From Herbaspirillum sp. alder98 (GTDB taxonomy: Bacteria; Pseudomonadota; Gammaproteobacteria; Burkholderiales; Burkholderiaceae_D): DNA of 64,000 bases. The position numbers and the translations under genes are program-made. The DNA is taken from assembly GCF_020179755.1 (NCBI RefSeq), contig NZ_JAIUCY010000002.1, positions 248,001 to 312,000 of the forward strand. The letters run 5' to 3'. Position 1 is the stretch's first letter, and the number at the start of each line of letters is the position of its first letter. Of this stretch, positions 9,194-20,100 are shown piece after piece. The notes under the pieces are model-generated. The model made no database searches, was not told the DNA's origin, and was given only the letters and a program-made list of their open reading frames with translations.

Positions 9194-9221
9194 TGGGTGG
9201 CAGGTGCTGCAGCAAAGTTCC
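9194..9221 (-). promoter_or_regulatory. Hrp box (HrpL-type ECF sigma promoter) of the candidate effector gene
   Basis: Read on the minus strand: GGAACT, a 15-nt spacer, then CCACCCA, ending 33 nt before the ATG at 9160. The established HrpL consensus is GGAACC, 15-16 nt, CCACNNA; only the last base of the first element differs and the spacing is exact. The site is intergenic, in the correct orientation and at a sensible distance. Confidence 0.72.
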
Positions 9222-9242
9222 ATTCGGGGCGCGTGGTTTGAC

Positions 9243-10895
9243 TCAATACATCACGCTACGCGGCTCGTAAGGCTTGCCGTTGATGCGCCGCAGTCCATTG
9301 AAAAAATCCTCCCGCAGGAAACCGTCGCTGAGGATGTCGCGGGCAGGGCGGTAGTAGCTCGATTGAATCCCCAGCAATGCCATCATCGTATGTTCGAGAT
9401 GATCGGTCTGGTAGGGCCGGTGCTCCAGCTGCGCCTTTTCGTCCACGCTTTTCGCCACGAATGAGCGGGTCCACATGAACATCGGTATTTCATAGCCGGA
9501 CGCATCGGCCACGGATTGGCCGGCATGGTCGCGGGTATGTCCCACTTCCTGCGCGTGGTCCGAGCTGAACAGCACGCTGGCGTGGCGGTCAGGATGGGCG
9601 CGCATCACCCGTTGCACCATGTTGGCCACCACGAAATCGTTGTATGCGATGGCGTTGTCGTATTCGTCGCGTTGCTGGCGCACCCACATCGAGCGACCGG
9701 CGCTGGTCAATTGCTCGCTCACCAAGTCGCGCACGCCTTCGAATCGGGAAAATCCCTGCGGATAACGCATGTCGTAGGTAGGGTGTGCCCCCAGCAGGTG
9801 GACCACGATGAATTTCTTCGGTGTCGGGTCGTCGAGCGCCCGTTCCAGGCCGGGCAGCAGGTTGCCGTCGTAGTTGTTCTCGCCACGACCGGCGCCGCGG
9901 TTGATGAACACCTGTTCGTCGGCGCGGCCCGACACCAGCCCCAGCCAGCCGTCATTGGGCACCTGGTTGGAAATCCAGAAGGTCCGGTAGCCGGCCTCCC
10001 TGGCCAGCATCAGCATGTCGGGCTTGCTGCTCCAGGCCAGCGGGTCGTTCAGATCGGCGGGGGTGAGCATCTTCATCAGCGACGACATCGTCGCCGGTTC
10101 CGACGACACCACATCCCTGAACACGATCAGGTCGCGCCGCATGGCGTCCAGCATCGGCGTGGTGTTGCGGGAGTAACCATACAACGACATGTTGTTGCGG
10201 TTGATGCTCTCGCCGATGATCCATACCACGGTGTTGGCGTCCGGCCCCTGGTATCGCACCTGCCACTGCGAGCGATGGGCCATGCTGCGCGCGACATTGC
10301 GCTGCATATCCTGTGCCTGCGCCAGTTGCGCCTGGTAGTCGAGATAACGGATCGGCCAGAACAGAAGCGGGTTTTCCTTGGCCATGGTGGGGTTGAAGTG
10401 CAGCGCCAGGAACACCGTGAGCAAGCTGCCGATGGTCACCATGCCGCCACGGCCGATGGCCGGCGGGGTCTCGCTGCGCGACAGCCGACGCTCGGCCCAG
10501 CAGATGGCCAATGCCACCAGGGCGAACGCCGCCACCGCTTGCGCCAGGTCGCGCCAGTTATGGCGCAGGAATTCGCTGGTCTCGGCCGGATTGGAGTTGA
10601 AGATCGCCTGCAGCACCAGGATCGGGTTGGGGCGCAAGCCGAAGTGGTCGCGCAGGAAACCCTTGATGGCGGCATCCAGGAAGAACAGCAGGATGATCAG
10701 CAGGCTGGCGCCGGACAGCCAGCGCGGTCTGTTTCGACAATAAGGAATAACAATCAGCAGGCCGGCGATCCCCGGCAGGCTGGTGGCCATCAACACGCTG
10801 CTCTTGGCCAGTTCATTGGCGCTGAGCATGCCCAGGGCCCAAAAGAAGAACATGCCGGCCAATCCTAGCCAAAGCCGATTCATTAACTGTTTCAC
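9243..10895 (-). CDS. Phosphoethanolamine transferase-like inner-membrane sulfatase-fold enzyme (EptA/CptA family)
   Basis: Predicted to transfer phosphoethanolamine to lipid A or core sugar at the periplasmic face. About five N-terminal membrane helices (residues 1-170) precede an alkaline-phosphatase-fold domain. Catalytic marks: VWIIGESINRNNMSLYGYSRNTTP (Glu metal ligand and the conserved GYxRNTTP), the nucleophile region SSEPATMSSLMKML with the expected Thr, VVHLLGAHPTYD, and the metal-binding SSDHAQEVG. Start taken as the GTG at 10893-10895, which has GGAAAG a few bases upstream; an ATG four codons in (10883) lacks a ribosome site. 550 aa is family length. The candidate effector gene follows it. 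Confidence 0.88.
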   Translation of the reverse strand: MKQLMNRLWLGLAGMFFFWALGMLSANELAKSSVLMATSLPGIAGLLIVIPYCRNRPRWLSGASLLIILLFFLDAAIKGFLRDHFGLRPNPILVLQAIFNSNPAETSEFLRHNWRDLAQAVAAFALVALAICWAERRLSRSETPPAIGRGGMVTIGSLLTVFLALHFNPTMAKENPLLFWPIRYLDYQAQLAQAQDMQRNVARSMAHRSQWQVRYQGPDANTVVWIIGESINRNNMSLYGYSRNTTPMLDAMRRDLIVFRDVVSSEPATMSSLMKMLTPADLNDPLAWSSKPDMLMLAREAGYRTFWISNQVPNDGWLGLVSGRADEQVFINRGAGRGENNYDGNLLPGLERALDDPTPKKFIVVHLLGAHPTYDMRYPQGFSRFEGVRDLVSEQLTSAGRSMWVRQQRDEYDNAIAYNDFVVANMVQRVMRAHPDRHASVLFSSDHAQEVGHTRDHAGQSVADASGYEIPMFMWTRSFVAKSVDEKAQLEHRPYQTDHLEHTMMALLGIQSSYYRPARDILSDGFLREDFFNGLRRINGKPYEPRSVMY

Positions 10896-11118
10896 ACAAG
10901 CACTTTCCGCCGTCCCGCCGGCCTTTTGGATAACATGGCGTCGCCCCCAGCAACGCCCAATCCCCCTCGACTAAACGTGAGCCGTCGACATCATAACCAA
11001 AGATGCGAGAGCGCACGCGGCCCTTATGACAGGGCCTTCAGGAAAAAGTGCGCAAGAAAATAATCCGAGCACAAAAAAATCTTTGGCGCCGCCTCATGCT
11101 CAGGTAAAATGCCGGTTC

Positions 11119-11227
11119 TCTTTGGGGAGTAGCCAGCTTCCGAATCACTCGGAAGAGCCCGTGTCAACATTCTCGACTTTCTGTCGTGGCACGGGTAGCC
11201 AAATGCGGTAGGCGAGACCATTGACGT
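11119..11227 (+). ncRNA. yybP-ykoY manganese riboswitch
   Basis: The leader carries both invariant halves of this Mn2+-sensing aptamer: TTGGGGAGTAGC at 11122-11133 and GGTAGGCGAGACCATTG near 11207-11223. Between them lie paired helices (CTTCCG with CGGAAG; GCCCGTG with CACGGGT). The aptamer precedes mntP, one of the two classic targets. Downstream, GTCGGGCG (11241-11248) can pair with CGCCCGAC (11270-11277) just before the start codon, a plausible expression platform acting on translation. Confidence 0.93.
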
Positions 11228-11289
11228 TTCCACGCCTTTGGTCGGGCGTGTGGCTACGTCATGGATTTCGCCCGACCCGGAACCACCCC

Positions 11290-11853
11290 ATGAATTTCCC
11301 CTCTTTGATTCTCCTCGCGCTTGCGATGTCTACCGACGCCTTTGCAGCGGCCATCGGCAAGGGCGCGGCCATGCAACGGCCCCGGTTCTTGCAGGCATTG
11401 CGTATCGGCTTGCTGTTTGGCGTGATCGAGGCCATCACGCCGATCATCGGCTGGCTGATCGGATCGATCGCCACCGAATGGGTCGCCGCCTGGGATCACT
11501 GGATCGCCTTCACGCTGCTGCTGGTGCTGGGCGTGAGCATGGTGCGCGAAGGCCTGAGCAAGGCCGACGACGATGAAGCCGCGCCGGCGCAGAATCAATC
11601 CGTCATCAAGCTGGCCCTGACAGCCGTGGCCACCAGCATCGACGCCATGGCGGTCGGTGTGGGCCTGGCGTTTATCGACGTCAGCATCGTCGAGGCCTCG
11701 CTGCTGATCGGCCTGGCGACCACCGTCATGGTCACCATCGGTATCCTGCTGGGGCGGGCGTTGGGCGGCTTGATCGGCAAGCGGGCCGAGATCATCGGCG
11801 GCATCGTCCTCATTGGCGTGGGGGTGGCCATTCTCTATGAGCATCTGGGCTGA
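11290..11853 (+). CDS. mntP: Manganese efflux pump MntP
   Basis: Inner-membrane Mn2+ exporter of 187 aa with six predicted helices in two homologous halves. The paired acidic motifs of the family are present: [16 protein letters not shown] near residue 12 and [13 protein letters not shown] near residue 118. Start is the ATG at 11290 directly after the riboswitch leader; no strong Shine-Dalgarno sequence is visible, in line with translational control. Expression should rise with manganese through the yybP-ykoY aptamer. Confidence 0.96.
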   Translation: MNFPSLILLALAMSTDAFAAAIGKGAAMQRPRFLQALRIGLLFGVIEAITPIIGWLIGSIATEWVAAWDHWIAFTLLLVLGVSMVREGLSKADDDEAAPAQNQSVIKLALTAVATSIDAMAVGVGLAFIDVSIVEASLLIGLATTVMVTIGILLGRALGGLIGKRAEIIGGIVLIGVGVAILYEHLG

Positions 11854-11988
11854 GACGGCCGGATTATTCTGGTTGGCAGCCGGGCACCGGTTGCGTGGTG
11901 CCGAGAGTGATGATGCCTCGGTGTCCGCACAGGTGTTGCCACCATCGCGGGGGTGAGGGGCGGCGCCATGCCGGCTTGTAAAAAAAGT

Positions 11989-12020
11989 CGCTGGGTCCCG
12001 GCCTTCGCCGGGACGACAGG
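11989..12020. repeat. REP-like palindrome (GGCCTTCGCC-loop type)
   Basis: A GTCCCGGCC arm pairs with GGCCGGGAC-type sequence across a TTCG turn (stem CCCGGC-CTTC-GCCGGG), flanked by GCTGG and ACGAC. The same element recurs at 24400-24430. Confidence 0.7.
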
Positions 12021-12121
12021 ACACTTATAAATTAACCTCCGTCGCCTTCGCGGAGAGGCCCGGGTACATTCTTGTAACAGGGCACTCGCCTCTAAGCCCG
12101 GTGGCTTATCAATCAACTTCA

Positions 12122-12150
12122 GTCGCCCTGACGAAAGTCAGGGTCCAGCG
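12122..12150. repeat. REP-like palindrome (CCTGACGAAAGTCAGG type)
   Basis: CCCTGAC and GTCAGGG arms surround GAAA, followed by TCCAGCG. The variant is shared with the copies at 21187, 22679 and 24464 and keeps the same flanks as the GGCCTTCGCC type, so both belong to one family. Confidence 0.7.
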
Positions 12151-12191
12151 TCTTTCAGCACCCCAAGGCCGCCCCGAATCTTCGCCGACTT

Positions 12192-12223
12192 GGCAATTTG
12201 TATAAATATTTAGACAAGTTGCC
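12192..12223. promoter_or_regulatory. Inverted repeat in AT-rich leader of the fhaC/fhaB genes
   Basis: GGCAATTTGT and ACAAGTTGCC form 10-bp arms with one mismatch around a 12-nt AT-rich spacer, about 140 bp before the fhaC-like start. It could be a regulator-binding site; no family can be named. Confidence 0.4.
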
Positions 12224-12364
12224 TTGTGTTGCTGATAAGTATTTGTTGTGTCTGGGCAAATTTCTTCACAAAAACATACGTTCCCGTTTTGCGAGAAGAG
12301 TGCTCAGCAGTAAAATTCCGTGCAGAAATAATTTGAAGATAAACGGGGTTTTACGGGGTGTAGT

Positions 12365-14107
12365 TTGCTTGTCCAAAATAGAAAATATAAGTGCGCCAAA
12401 GTGGGGGCTGCACTGTGGTTGTTGGTGTCTTGTCATGTGGGTTCAGCGCAAACGGTGCAGACGGGGGACAGCGAAGAGCAGCGACGGCGCGCCCGCGCTG
12501 AAGCTTCAGAACGCGAACGTCAGCTGAATGCGCCTAAAGTTGATTTACAGGAAACGGTCGAAGCACCGGACTCCTTAACCCTTCCAACGCAATCGCCGTG
12601 CTTCACGATCGACAGTTTCGTGCTGCGCGTGCCCGAGCAGCTTCCCGCAGCGGCGCATGCCGCCGGCGCCAGCGCCTTGCAGCAGGATCCTTTCCGCTTC
12701 GCGCAGCAATACCTGGAGCAATATACCGGCGCCTGCATTGGCCGTGATGGCCTGAACCTGATCGTCAAGCGCCTCACTGCGTTGATCCTGTCAAAGGGGT
12801 ACAGCACGACCCGCCTGGGTATCCCGGCGCAGGACTTGTCCTCGCGCCAGCTGGAACTGACACTGGTGCCGGGCCTGATCCGCTCCATCAAGTTTTCAGC
12901 CGAGGCAGATAGCGCGAACTGGAAAAATGCCTTTCCTACCGGCCCTGGCCAGTTGCTGAACCTGCGCGATCTCGAGCAGGGACTGGAGCAGATGAAGCGC
13001 GTGCCAACCCAGGACGTGGCGATGGAAATCGTGCCCGGCGAACTGCCCGGCGAGAGCGATGTGGTCATCAACGTCAAGCGCGTGAAACCCTGGAGGCTCA
13101 CGCTGTCACTCGATGACAGCGGCGCCAAGGGCACCGGCAAGCTGCAAAGCAGCGCCAATTTCGCCTGGGACAACGCCCTTGGCCTGAACGACCTGTTCAA
13201 TGTCGGCGTCAACACCGACGCCGATCGCCGCGGGCAGCAGCGCGGCACCACCGGCGGCAATGTCTATTATTCGATTCCCTACGGTTATTGGACCTTCTCT
13301 GCTGCTGCCAGCACGTTCTCGTATCACCAGCAGATAGCGGGCCTGTTCCAGACCTTCGTCTCCAGCGGCAAGAGTCGTAACCTGGAGTTCACGGTCCAGC
13401 GCCTGTTCTACCGCGACCAGTTCGCCAAGCACAGCGTGCAGTTCAAGGTGGCCAAGCGCTGGAGCCGGTCTTACATCGACGATACCGAGATCGAGGTGCA
13501 GCGTCGCAATACCACCTTCGCCGAACTGGCCTGGGTGCATACGCGCTACATCGGTGATGCGCAGTTCAACCTGGTGCTGGCCAATCGCTGGGGCGTGTCG
13601 TGGTTCAACGGCCAGCCCGACCTTGAACCGCGTCTGTCTGACGCGCCCACCCACCGCTATACCTTGCAGACCGTCGACGCCAGCCTGTATGCCCCGTTCA
13701 AGCTGGGCGGCCAGCCGTTCGCCTACATCGGTGCATTGCGCGGGCAGAACACCCAGTCCACGCTTTTCCTGTCGGAGCAGTTCTCGATCGGCAACCGTTA
13801 TACGGTGCGCGGCTTCGATGGCGAACAGACGCTGGCGGCCGAGCGCGGTGTCTATCTGAGAAATGAAATCGAGATGCCATTGGGGGGCAGTCGCCAGGCG
13901 CTCTACGTGGGTCTGGATGCGGGACGGGTGTTTGGTCCCGGTGCCCAAACCCTGCTCGGCACCACGATGGCGGGGGCCGCTATCGGCATGCGCGGCAACG
14001 CCGGTGGCGTGCGCTATGACGTCTTTGCCGGATGGGCGCTGGTCAAGCCAGATGGCCTCAAGACGGCCACGCCGTCAGCCGGTTTCAGCATCAGCTACCA
14101 ATACTAA
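12365..14107 (+). CDS. FhaC/ShlB-type outer-membrane transporter (TpsB) of a two-partner secretion system
   Basis: Omp85-superfamily pore that exports the large FhaB-like protein encoded next. Visible: signal peptide (ALWLLVSCHVGSAQ), a charged N-terminal helix region (RRARAEASERERQL), two POTRA domains (CFTIDSFVLRV; LVPGLIRSIKF and VINVKRVKPWRLTLSLDD), then a 16-strand barrel containing the hallmark loop-6 motif VRGF (NRYTVRGFDGE) and ending SISYQY. 580 aa is typical. Start is uncertain: a TTG at 12365 after ACGGGGTG, or a GTG about 12 codons later; both keep the signal peptide. The stop is 18 bp before the fhaB-like ATG. Confidence 0.93.
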   Translation: MLVQNRKYKCAKVGAALWLLVSCHVGSAQTVQTGDSEEQRRRARAEASERERQLNAPKVDLQETVEAPDSLTLPTQSPCFTIDSFVLRVPEQLPAAAHAAGASALQQDPFRFAQQYLEQYTGACIGRDGLNLIVKRLTALILSKGYSTTRLGIPAQDLSSRQLELTLVPGLIRSIKFSAEADSANWKNAFPTGPGQLLNLRDLEQGLEQMKRVPTQDVAMEIVPGELPGESDVVINVKRVKPWRLTLSLDDSGAKGTGKLQSSANFAWDNALGLNDLFNVGVNTDADRRGQQRGTTGGNVYYSIPYGYWTFSAAASTFSYHQQIAGLFQTFVSSGKSRNLEFTVQRLFYRDQFAKHSVQFKVAKRWSRSYIDDTEIEVQRRNTTFAELAWVHTRYIGDAQFNLVLANRWGVSWFNGQPDLEPRLSDAPTHRYTLQTVDASLYAPFKLGGQPFAYIGALRGQNTQSTLFLSEQFSIGNRYTVRGFDGEQTLAAERGVYLRNEIEMPLGGSRQALYVGLDAGRVFGPGAQTLLGTTMAGAAIGMRGNAGGVRYDVFAGWALVKPDGLKTATPSAGFSISYQY

Positions 14108-14125
14108 ATAATCGGGCCAGGAAAA

Positions 14126-17100
14126 ATGAACAAGAAAGCATATCGAATCGTGTTCAATGCGCATCGGGGCGCATTGATGGTGGTGGCCGAGAACGGCTCA
14201 GGGGATCGCGGCAATGGCGCGCGGGGCGCCGTCGACGCTGCCGGCGCGGAGCCGTTGCGTCCCGCCAGGAGCATGCGCCTGGCGCAGGTGGCGGTCTTTG
14301 TCTGTGCGTTGTTCGGTGGCGTGACGGTGGTGTCGGCCCAGATCGTGGCCGACCGCAATGCGGCCACCCGGCCCGTGGTCGACCAGTCGGCCAACGGTTT
14401 GCCGGTGGTGCAGATCGTGACACCGAATGCCGCGGGCGTATCGCACAATCGCTACGACCAGTTCAACGTCGCCAGGGGCGGCGCCATCCTCAATAACGCA
14501 ACCACGTACACCCAGACGCAGCAGGCAGGTTATATCGCTGCCAACGCGGCGCTGGTCGCGGGCAGCGCGCGCGTCATCCTTAACGAAGTCACCGGCGCCT
14601 CGCGCAGCCAGTTGAACGGTTTCATCGAAGTCGCCGGCCAGCGCGCCGAAGTGATCGTGGCGAACCCCAACGGCATCTCGTGCAGCAATTGCGGCTTCAT
14701 CAACACCAGTCGCGGTACCTTGACCACGGGGTCGCCAGAGTTCGCCGGCGATGGCAGCGTGGCTAATTTGCGCGTGACGCGGGGCGATATCAGCATCGGC
14801 AGCGGCGGCATGAACGCCTCCAGCCTGGACCAGGTTGATCTCATCGCCCGCAGCGTGCAAGTCAACGGCGAGCTATGGGGCAAGCAGCTCAATGTGATCA
14901 GCGGCGCCAACCTGGTGAGTTATGCCAACCTCGGCGTACAGGTGATCGGGGGCCAAGGCACACAACCTACGGTCGGTATCGACCTGGCCCAGATGGGCGG
15001 CATGTACGCGAACCGGATCCGACTGGTGGGCACCGAGAGCGGCGTCGGCGTGCGCAGCATGGGTAATATCGCCGCGCAGGCCGGCGACATCAACATCGAC
15101 AGCCGTGGCATGCTGACACTGGGTGGCAGCACGACAGCCAGCGGCAACATCGCTATTGCCGGTGAGAGCAATGTCGCGAACAGTGGCAACCTCTATGCAG
15201 GGCAGGCGGCCCGGATTAACGCTGCCGGCGCGCTGGACAACACCGGTGTCATCGCCGCCAGGACCGACGTTACCGTGCAGGCGCACGACATCAAGTCGTC
15301 CAACTCGATCGCCGCCGGCATCGACGCTTCGGGCAATGCGGCCAACAACGGCAACCTGACGCTGACTGCCGCCACCGACATCGATAACACTGGTGGCAAT
15401 CTCTACGCCAAGGACAACTTGCTGCTGCGCGCTGGCGCCAACCTGAGCAACGTCAATGGCGTCATCCATAGCGACGGCAATCTTGACGTGGCGGCCAGCG
15501 GCGCCTTGAAGAACAACGGCGGGCGCATCGAAGCCGGCGGCAGTGCCGCGACATTCGACCTGGCCGCCGCCAGCATCGACAACAGCGACGGCAAGATCGC
15601 CAACAGCGGCAGCGGGTTGACACAGATCGACGGTGGCGCGCAGATTCTTAACGCCAACAATGCACGGGTGGCCAACACTGGTGTGATCGGTGGCAACGGC
15701 GACGTGAAACTGACCAGCCAGGCGATCAACAACGGGCAGGGCGCACAGGTGCTGGTGGGCAACGACCTGTCGCTGCAGGTTGCCTCGCTGGACAACCAAG
15801 GCGACATCAGTGCGACACGCGACCTGAACGTCAATGTGACCAATGGGTTCACCAGCACCGACACCAGTTCGCTCAGCGCCGTGCGCAATCTCAATCTGAC
15901 CGCCAACAGTGTTGACAACAACGGACTGATCAACAGTGGTGCCACGACAGTGGTTCGGGCCGCGACCAGCTTGCACAATACCGGCAAGATCTATGGCGAA
16001 GACATTGCATTAGGCGGGCAGAACTTCACCAACAACGTCAACACGGCAACCAACGTGGCCGGTGTCGTGGCCGCACGCAACAGCGTGCAGATCGGCGCGG
16101 ACCAGGTAACCAACAGCGAGCACGCCTTGCTGCAAAGCCTGGGCGACATGACCATTGCCGGCGCATTGGACGGCAACAACCAGGCCACCGGCAGCGCCAC
16201 CAGCATCATCAACGAATCGGCAACGATCGACGCCGGTGGCGCGCTGAGCCTGCAGACGGCTACGCTGATCAATCGCAACAATCACTTCAGCACCACGCTG
16301 CAGGACGATGCCGCGCTGACCCGATACGTGACCCAATATGCCAACTGGGCGGCCCCTAACACCTGGTACGACGCCAATCAGGTCAGTTGGAGCGACAGCG
16401 GTGGTGGCGGCATCGTGCTGGTGATCCCGGACGGCAACCGCTTCGAACAATTCTACAAACGCGACTATGTCGAGGTGGTGCAGAAGACCGTGGTGCTCAG
16501 TAGTGATCCGGGCCGCATCAGTTCTGGCGGCAACATGCTGCTCTCCGGCAGCGTGACCAACGACAAGAGCGTGATGATTGCGGGCGGCACCTTGTCGGGC
16601 TCGGTGGGGGCCATCGACAACATCGGCGCCACCGGGACGCAGACCACCATCTGGCACATGACTGCCGGACAAAACTATTACCACTGGGTCAGCGGCCATC
16701 CGCACACCAACTATTACACCTATAACAACGGCGGTGCGGCCTATGACAACGTCATGGCGTCGGCCACGCTGGACTTGCCGGTGGCGAGCGTGCAGCAGAA
16801 TGCCACGCCTGCGGGAATCAGCAACCCGGCCCTGAGCGCTGGCGCGCCCGGAGGGACCGGCGTTGGCGCCGGCGGATTGCCGCATTTCTCGATTCCCAAC
16901 AGCGGCCTGTTCACGGTACGTAACCAGCCAGGACAGAACTACCTGATCGAGACGGACCCGAAATTCACCGACTACAAGACCTTCATCTCCAGCGACTACA
17001 TGCTGGGCCGGATGACGCTCGACCCGCAGATTACCCAAAAGCGGCTGGGCGATGGCTTTTACGAACAGAAGCTGATCACCGACCAGGTGGCCGAACTGAC

Positions 17101-20100
17101 TGGCAAGCGCATGCTCGACGGTTACGTCTCTGCCGAGGACCAGTACAAGGCGCTGATGGATTCCGGCGTAGCCAGCGCATCGCGCTTCCAGCTGACGCCA
17201 GGCATCGCATTGAGCGATGCGCAGATCGCGGCGCTGACCTCCGATATCGTGTGGCTGGTGGAGCAGGATGTAAAACTGCCTGACGGCACCACCACCAAGG
17301 CACTGACGCCGGTGGTGTACCTGAGCCGCGCCAGCACCGAAGATATCAAGCCTGCCGGAACCTTGATCGCCGGTAAGGACATCGACCTGAAGGTCAGCGG
17401 CACGCTGGACAACGGCGGTATCTTGCTGGCGTCGAATAACTCGGTGGTGCAGGCGACCGACATTCATAACACGGGCAGCATTGCCAGCTCATCTACCACG
17501 GGCAGTGTCGCGTTGACGGCCACCAACGACGTAGAGAGCAGCGGCAACATCAGCGGCAACCGGGTTGGCATCCTGGCTGGGCGCGATGTGAATCTGGTGA
17601 CCACCACCGCGTCGAACATGACGCATGATGGCTTGAATACCAAGGTTGATCAGGTCAGTAGTGTCAATGCGGGGCAGTTGGCGATTCAGGCGGGGCGGGA
17701 TATCAATGCGGTGGCGGCATCTGTTCAGAGCAGTGGCGATGCGGTTCTGGTTGCCAATCGCGATATCAATCTCGGGACGGTGAAGACCAGGGATAGTTAC
17801 GACGTTACCTTCGATAGCCAAAACCATCTCTACACGAGCAATACCCAGGTAGCGGGTTCCAGCATTGGCACGACCGGGGCCTTGACGATGTCGGCCGGGC
17901 AGGACATCAATGCGCAAGCCGCCTACGCCAATTCTGGCGGCGCACTGGTCGCTGCTGCAGGCAGAAACATCGATCTCGGCGCCGCACAACAGGAAACGAC
18001 GGTCGACCAGGCGATCTATACGACCAGCAAGGGTCTTTTGTCTTCGTCGAGCAGCCGTTCGCAGCGGGATATCGCGACCACCACCAGCGTTGGCACGACT
18101 TTCTCGGGGGATAGCGTGCAGATAGCTGCCGGCAACGATCTCACGGTGACCGGCAGTAACGTCGTCGGTACGAATGACGTGACACTGGCTGCGAATAACA
18201 ACGTCAATATCGTTACCTCCAAAGACACCAATAACAACCGTTTTCAAAGCGAAGAAAAGACGTCCGGTCTCTTCAGCGGTGGCAGCTTCGGCGTAACCAT
18301 GGGCAGCAAGTCGCTCGAAACAGAGCAGGCAAGCAAGCAGGTCACCAATAACGCCAGCACGGTCGGCAGCACCGGCGGCAGCATCTCGATCGTTGCCGGC
18401 AATGGTTATTCGCAGTTGGGCAGCAATGTGATGGCGCCGTCAGGCGATATCAGCATCCTCGCCAAGAAGGTAGATATCCTGGCCGCCTATGACACCCAGG
18501 CAAGCACGCAGGACATGGTGTTCAAGCAGAGTGGGCTCACGTTGCAGATCACCAGCCCCATCATTTCTGCCATCCAGACGGCGCAGCAGATGAAGAAGGC
18601 GGCTGAAAGTACTTCCGATTCGCGGATGCAATTGCTGGCGGCGGCCAATGTCGGCTTTGCGGCAAACAACGCTGTCGATGCAGTCAAGGCTGGGCAGGGT
18701 GTTGCTGTCGCTGGAAAAGACAACCCACAAATCTTGACCAACGCCAAGAATGAAGACGGAACGCTCAAGACCAATGCCGATGGCACGCCTGAAACCCGCG
18801 ATGCGACTGCGGCAGATCAGGCCGGTGGCATCAATCTGGCCATCAGCATAGGCGGCAGCAAGAGTGAGAGCCATTCTGCGCAGAGCGCTTCGACCGTGCG
18901 AGGCTCGGCTGTCGCCGCCGGTGGCAACGTCACCATTGCGGCACAAGGCGGCGGGACTGACAGCAATATCGTCGTCCAGGGCAGTGATATCAAGGCAGGC
19001 GGCAACACAACACTGAAGGCCGACAACGCGGTCCAGTTGCTGGCTGCCCAAAGCACGACAGAACAGCACAGCAGTAACAAGGCCATGTCGGGTTCAATCG
19101 GTATTTCGATTGGTACAGACGGGCTGTTACTCAACGCAGGCTTGTCGGGAAGCCGTGGTCGCGGCGATGGCAATGACGTCACGCAGACAGTAACGCACGT
19201 TGATGCCGGCAACACGCTGTCTATTACGTCGGGCACCGACACGACATTGAGTGGCGCCGTCGCCAGCGGCAAGCAGGTCGTGATGGATGTGGGCACCAGT
19301 GGTTCGGGCAACCTGAACATCGCCAGCCTGCAGGACACCAGTACCTACAAGAGTAATCAGCAAAGCCTGGGTGTTAGTGTGTCGTTCGGCATGGGCAAGA
19401 TGAGCGGCAGTCTCAGCGCCAGCCGCAGCAGCGTCGACGGCAACTACGCCAGCGTGATCGAACAGTCGGGCATCAATGCCGGCGATGGTGGTTTCCAGAT
19501 CAATGTGGCGGGTAATACGGCTCTCAAGGGCGCTAAGATTTCAAGCACTGAGAAAGCAGTGGCCGAAGGAAAAAATAGTTTTATTACTGATACGCTTATT
19601 CAGTCTGATATTCAAAATCGCAGTGACTACAAGGCTGAAAGTCAGAGTATAGGCGTCGGCACAGGTTATAGCGGATCCAATTTTTCGATGAACGGTGCGG
19701 GATTTGGCATGGGTGGTGCTAGTGGGAGCCAGAGTAGTGTGACGACGTCAGGAATTTCGGGTATCGCAGGAGATACCTCTGTCAGAAGCGACAAGGACAG
19801 TAGCGGAAAAATCAGCAAGGACTGGGACGGCCAGCAGTTGCAAAACGATGTGGTCGCACAGGCACAGATCACACAGATGTTCAGTAAAGAAGCAGGGAAA
19901 TCCATCGCCTCCTACTCTGCGGGAGAACGTGAGCGGTTGAAGGAAGAAATCAAGAAAGCCAAGACTGACGAAGAGAAGAACGCCTTGCAGCAAGAGATCA
20001 AAGATATAACCATGCAGGAGCGGGCACTCAATGCTTTGGTAGGATTTGTGACCGGAATGGGTACCATGGCACTCACTAAGGAAGGGATATCTACTGTTGC

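Larger units (their letters stand above)
11854..12364. other. Non-coding stretch between mntP and fhaC-like gene
   Basis: No convincing gene. It holds two REP-like palindromes (11989-12020 and 12122-12150) and then turns sharply AT-rich from about 12190 to 12360, probably the promoter region of the two-partner secretion genes. Confidence 0.6.
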
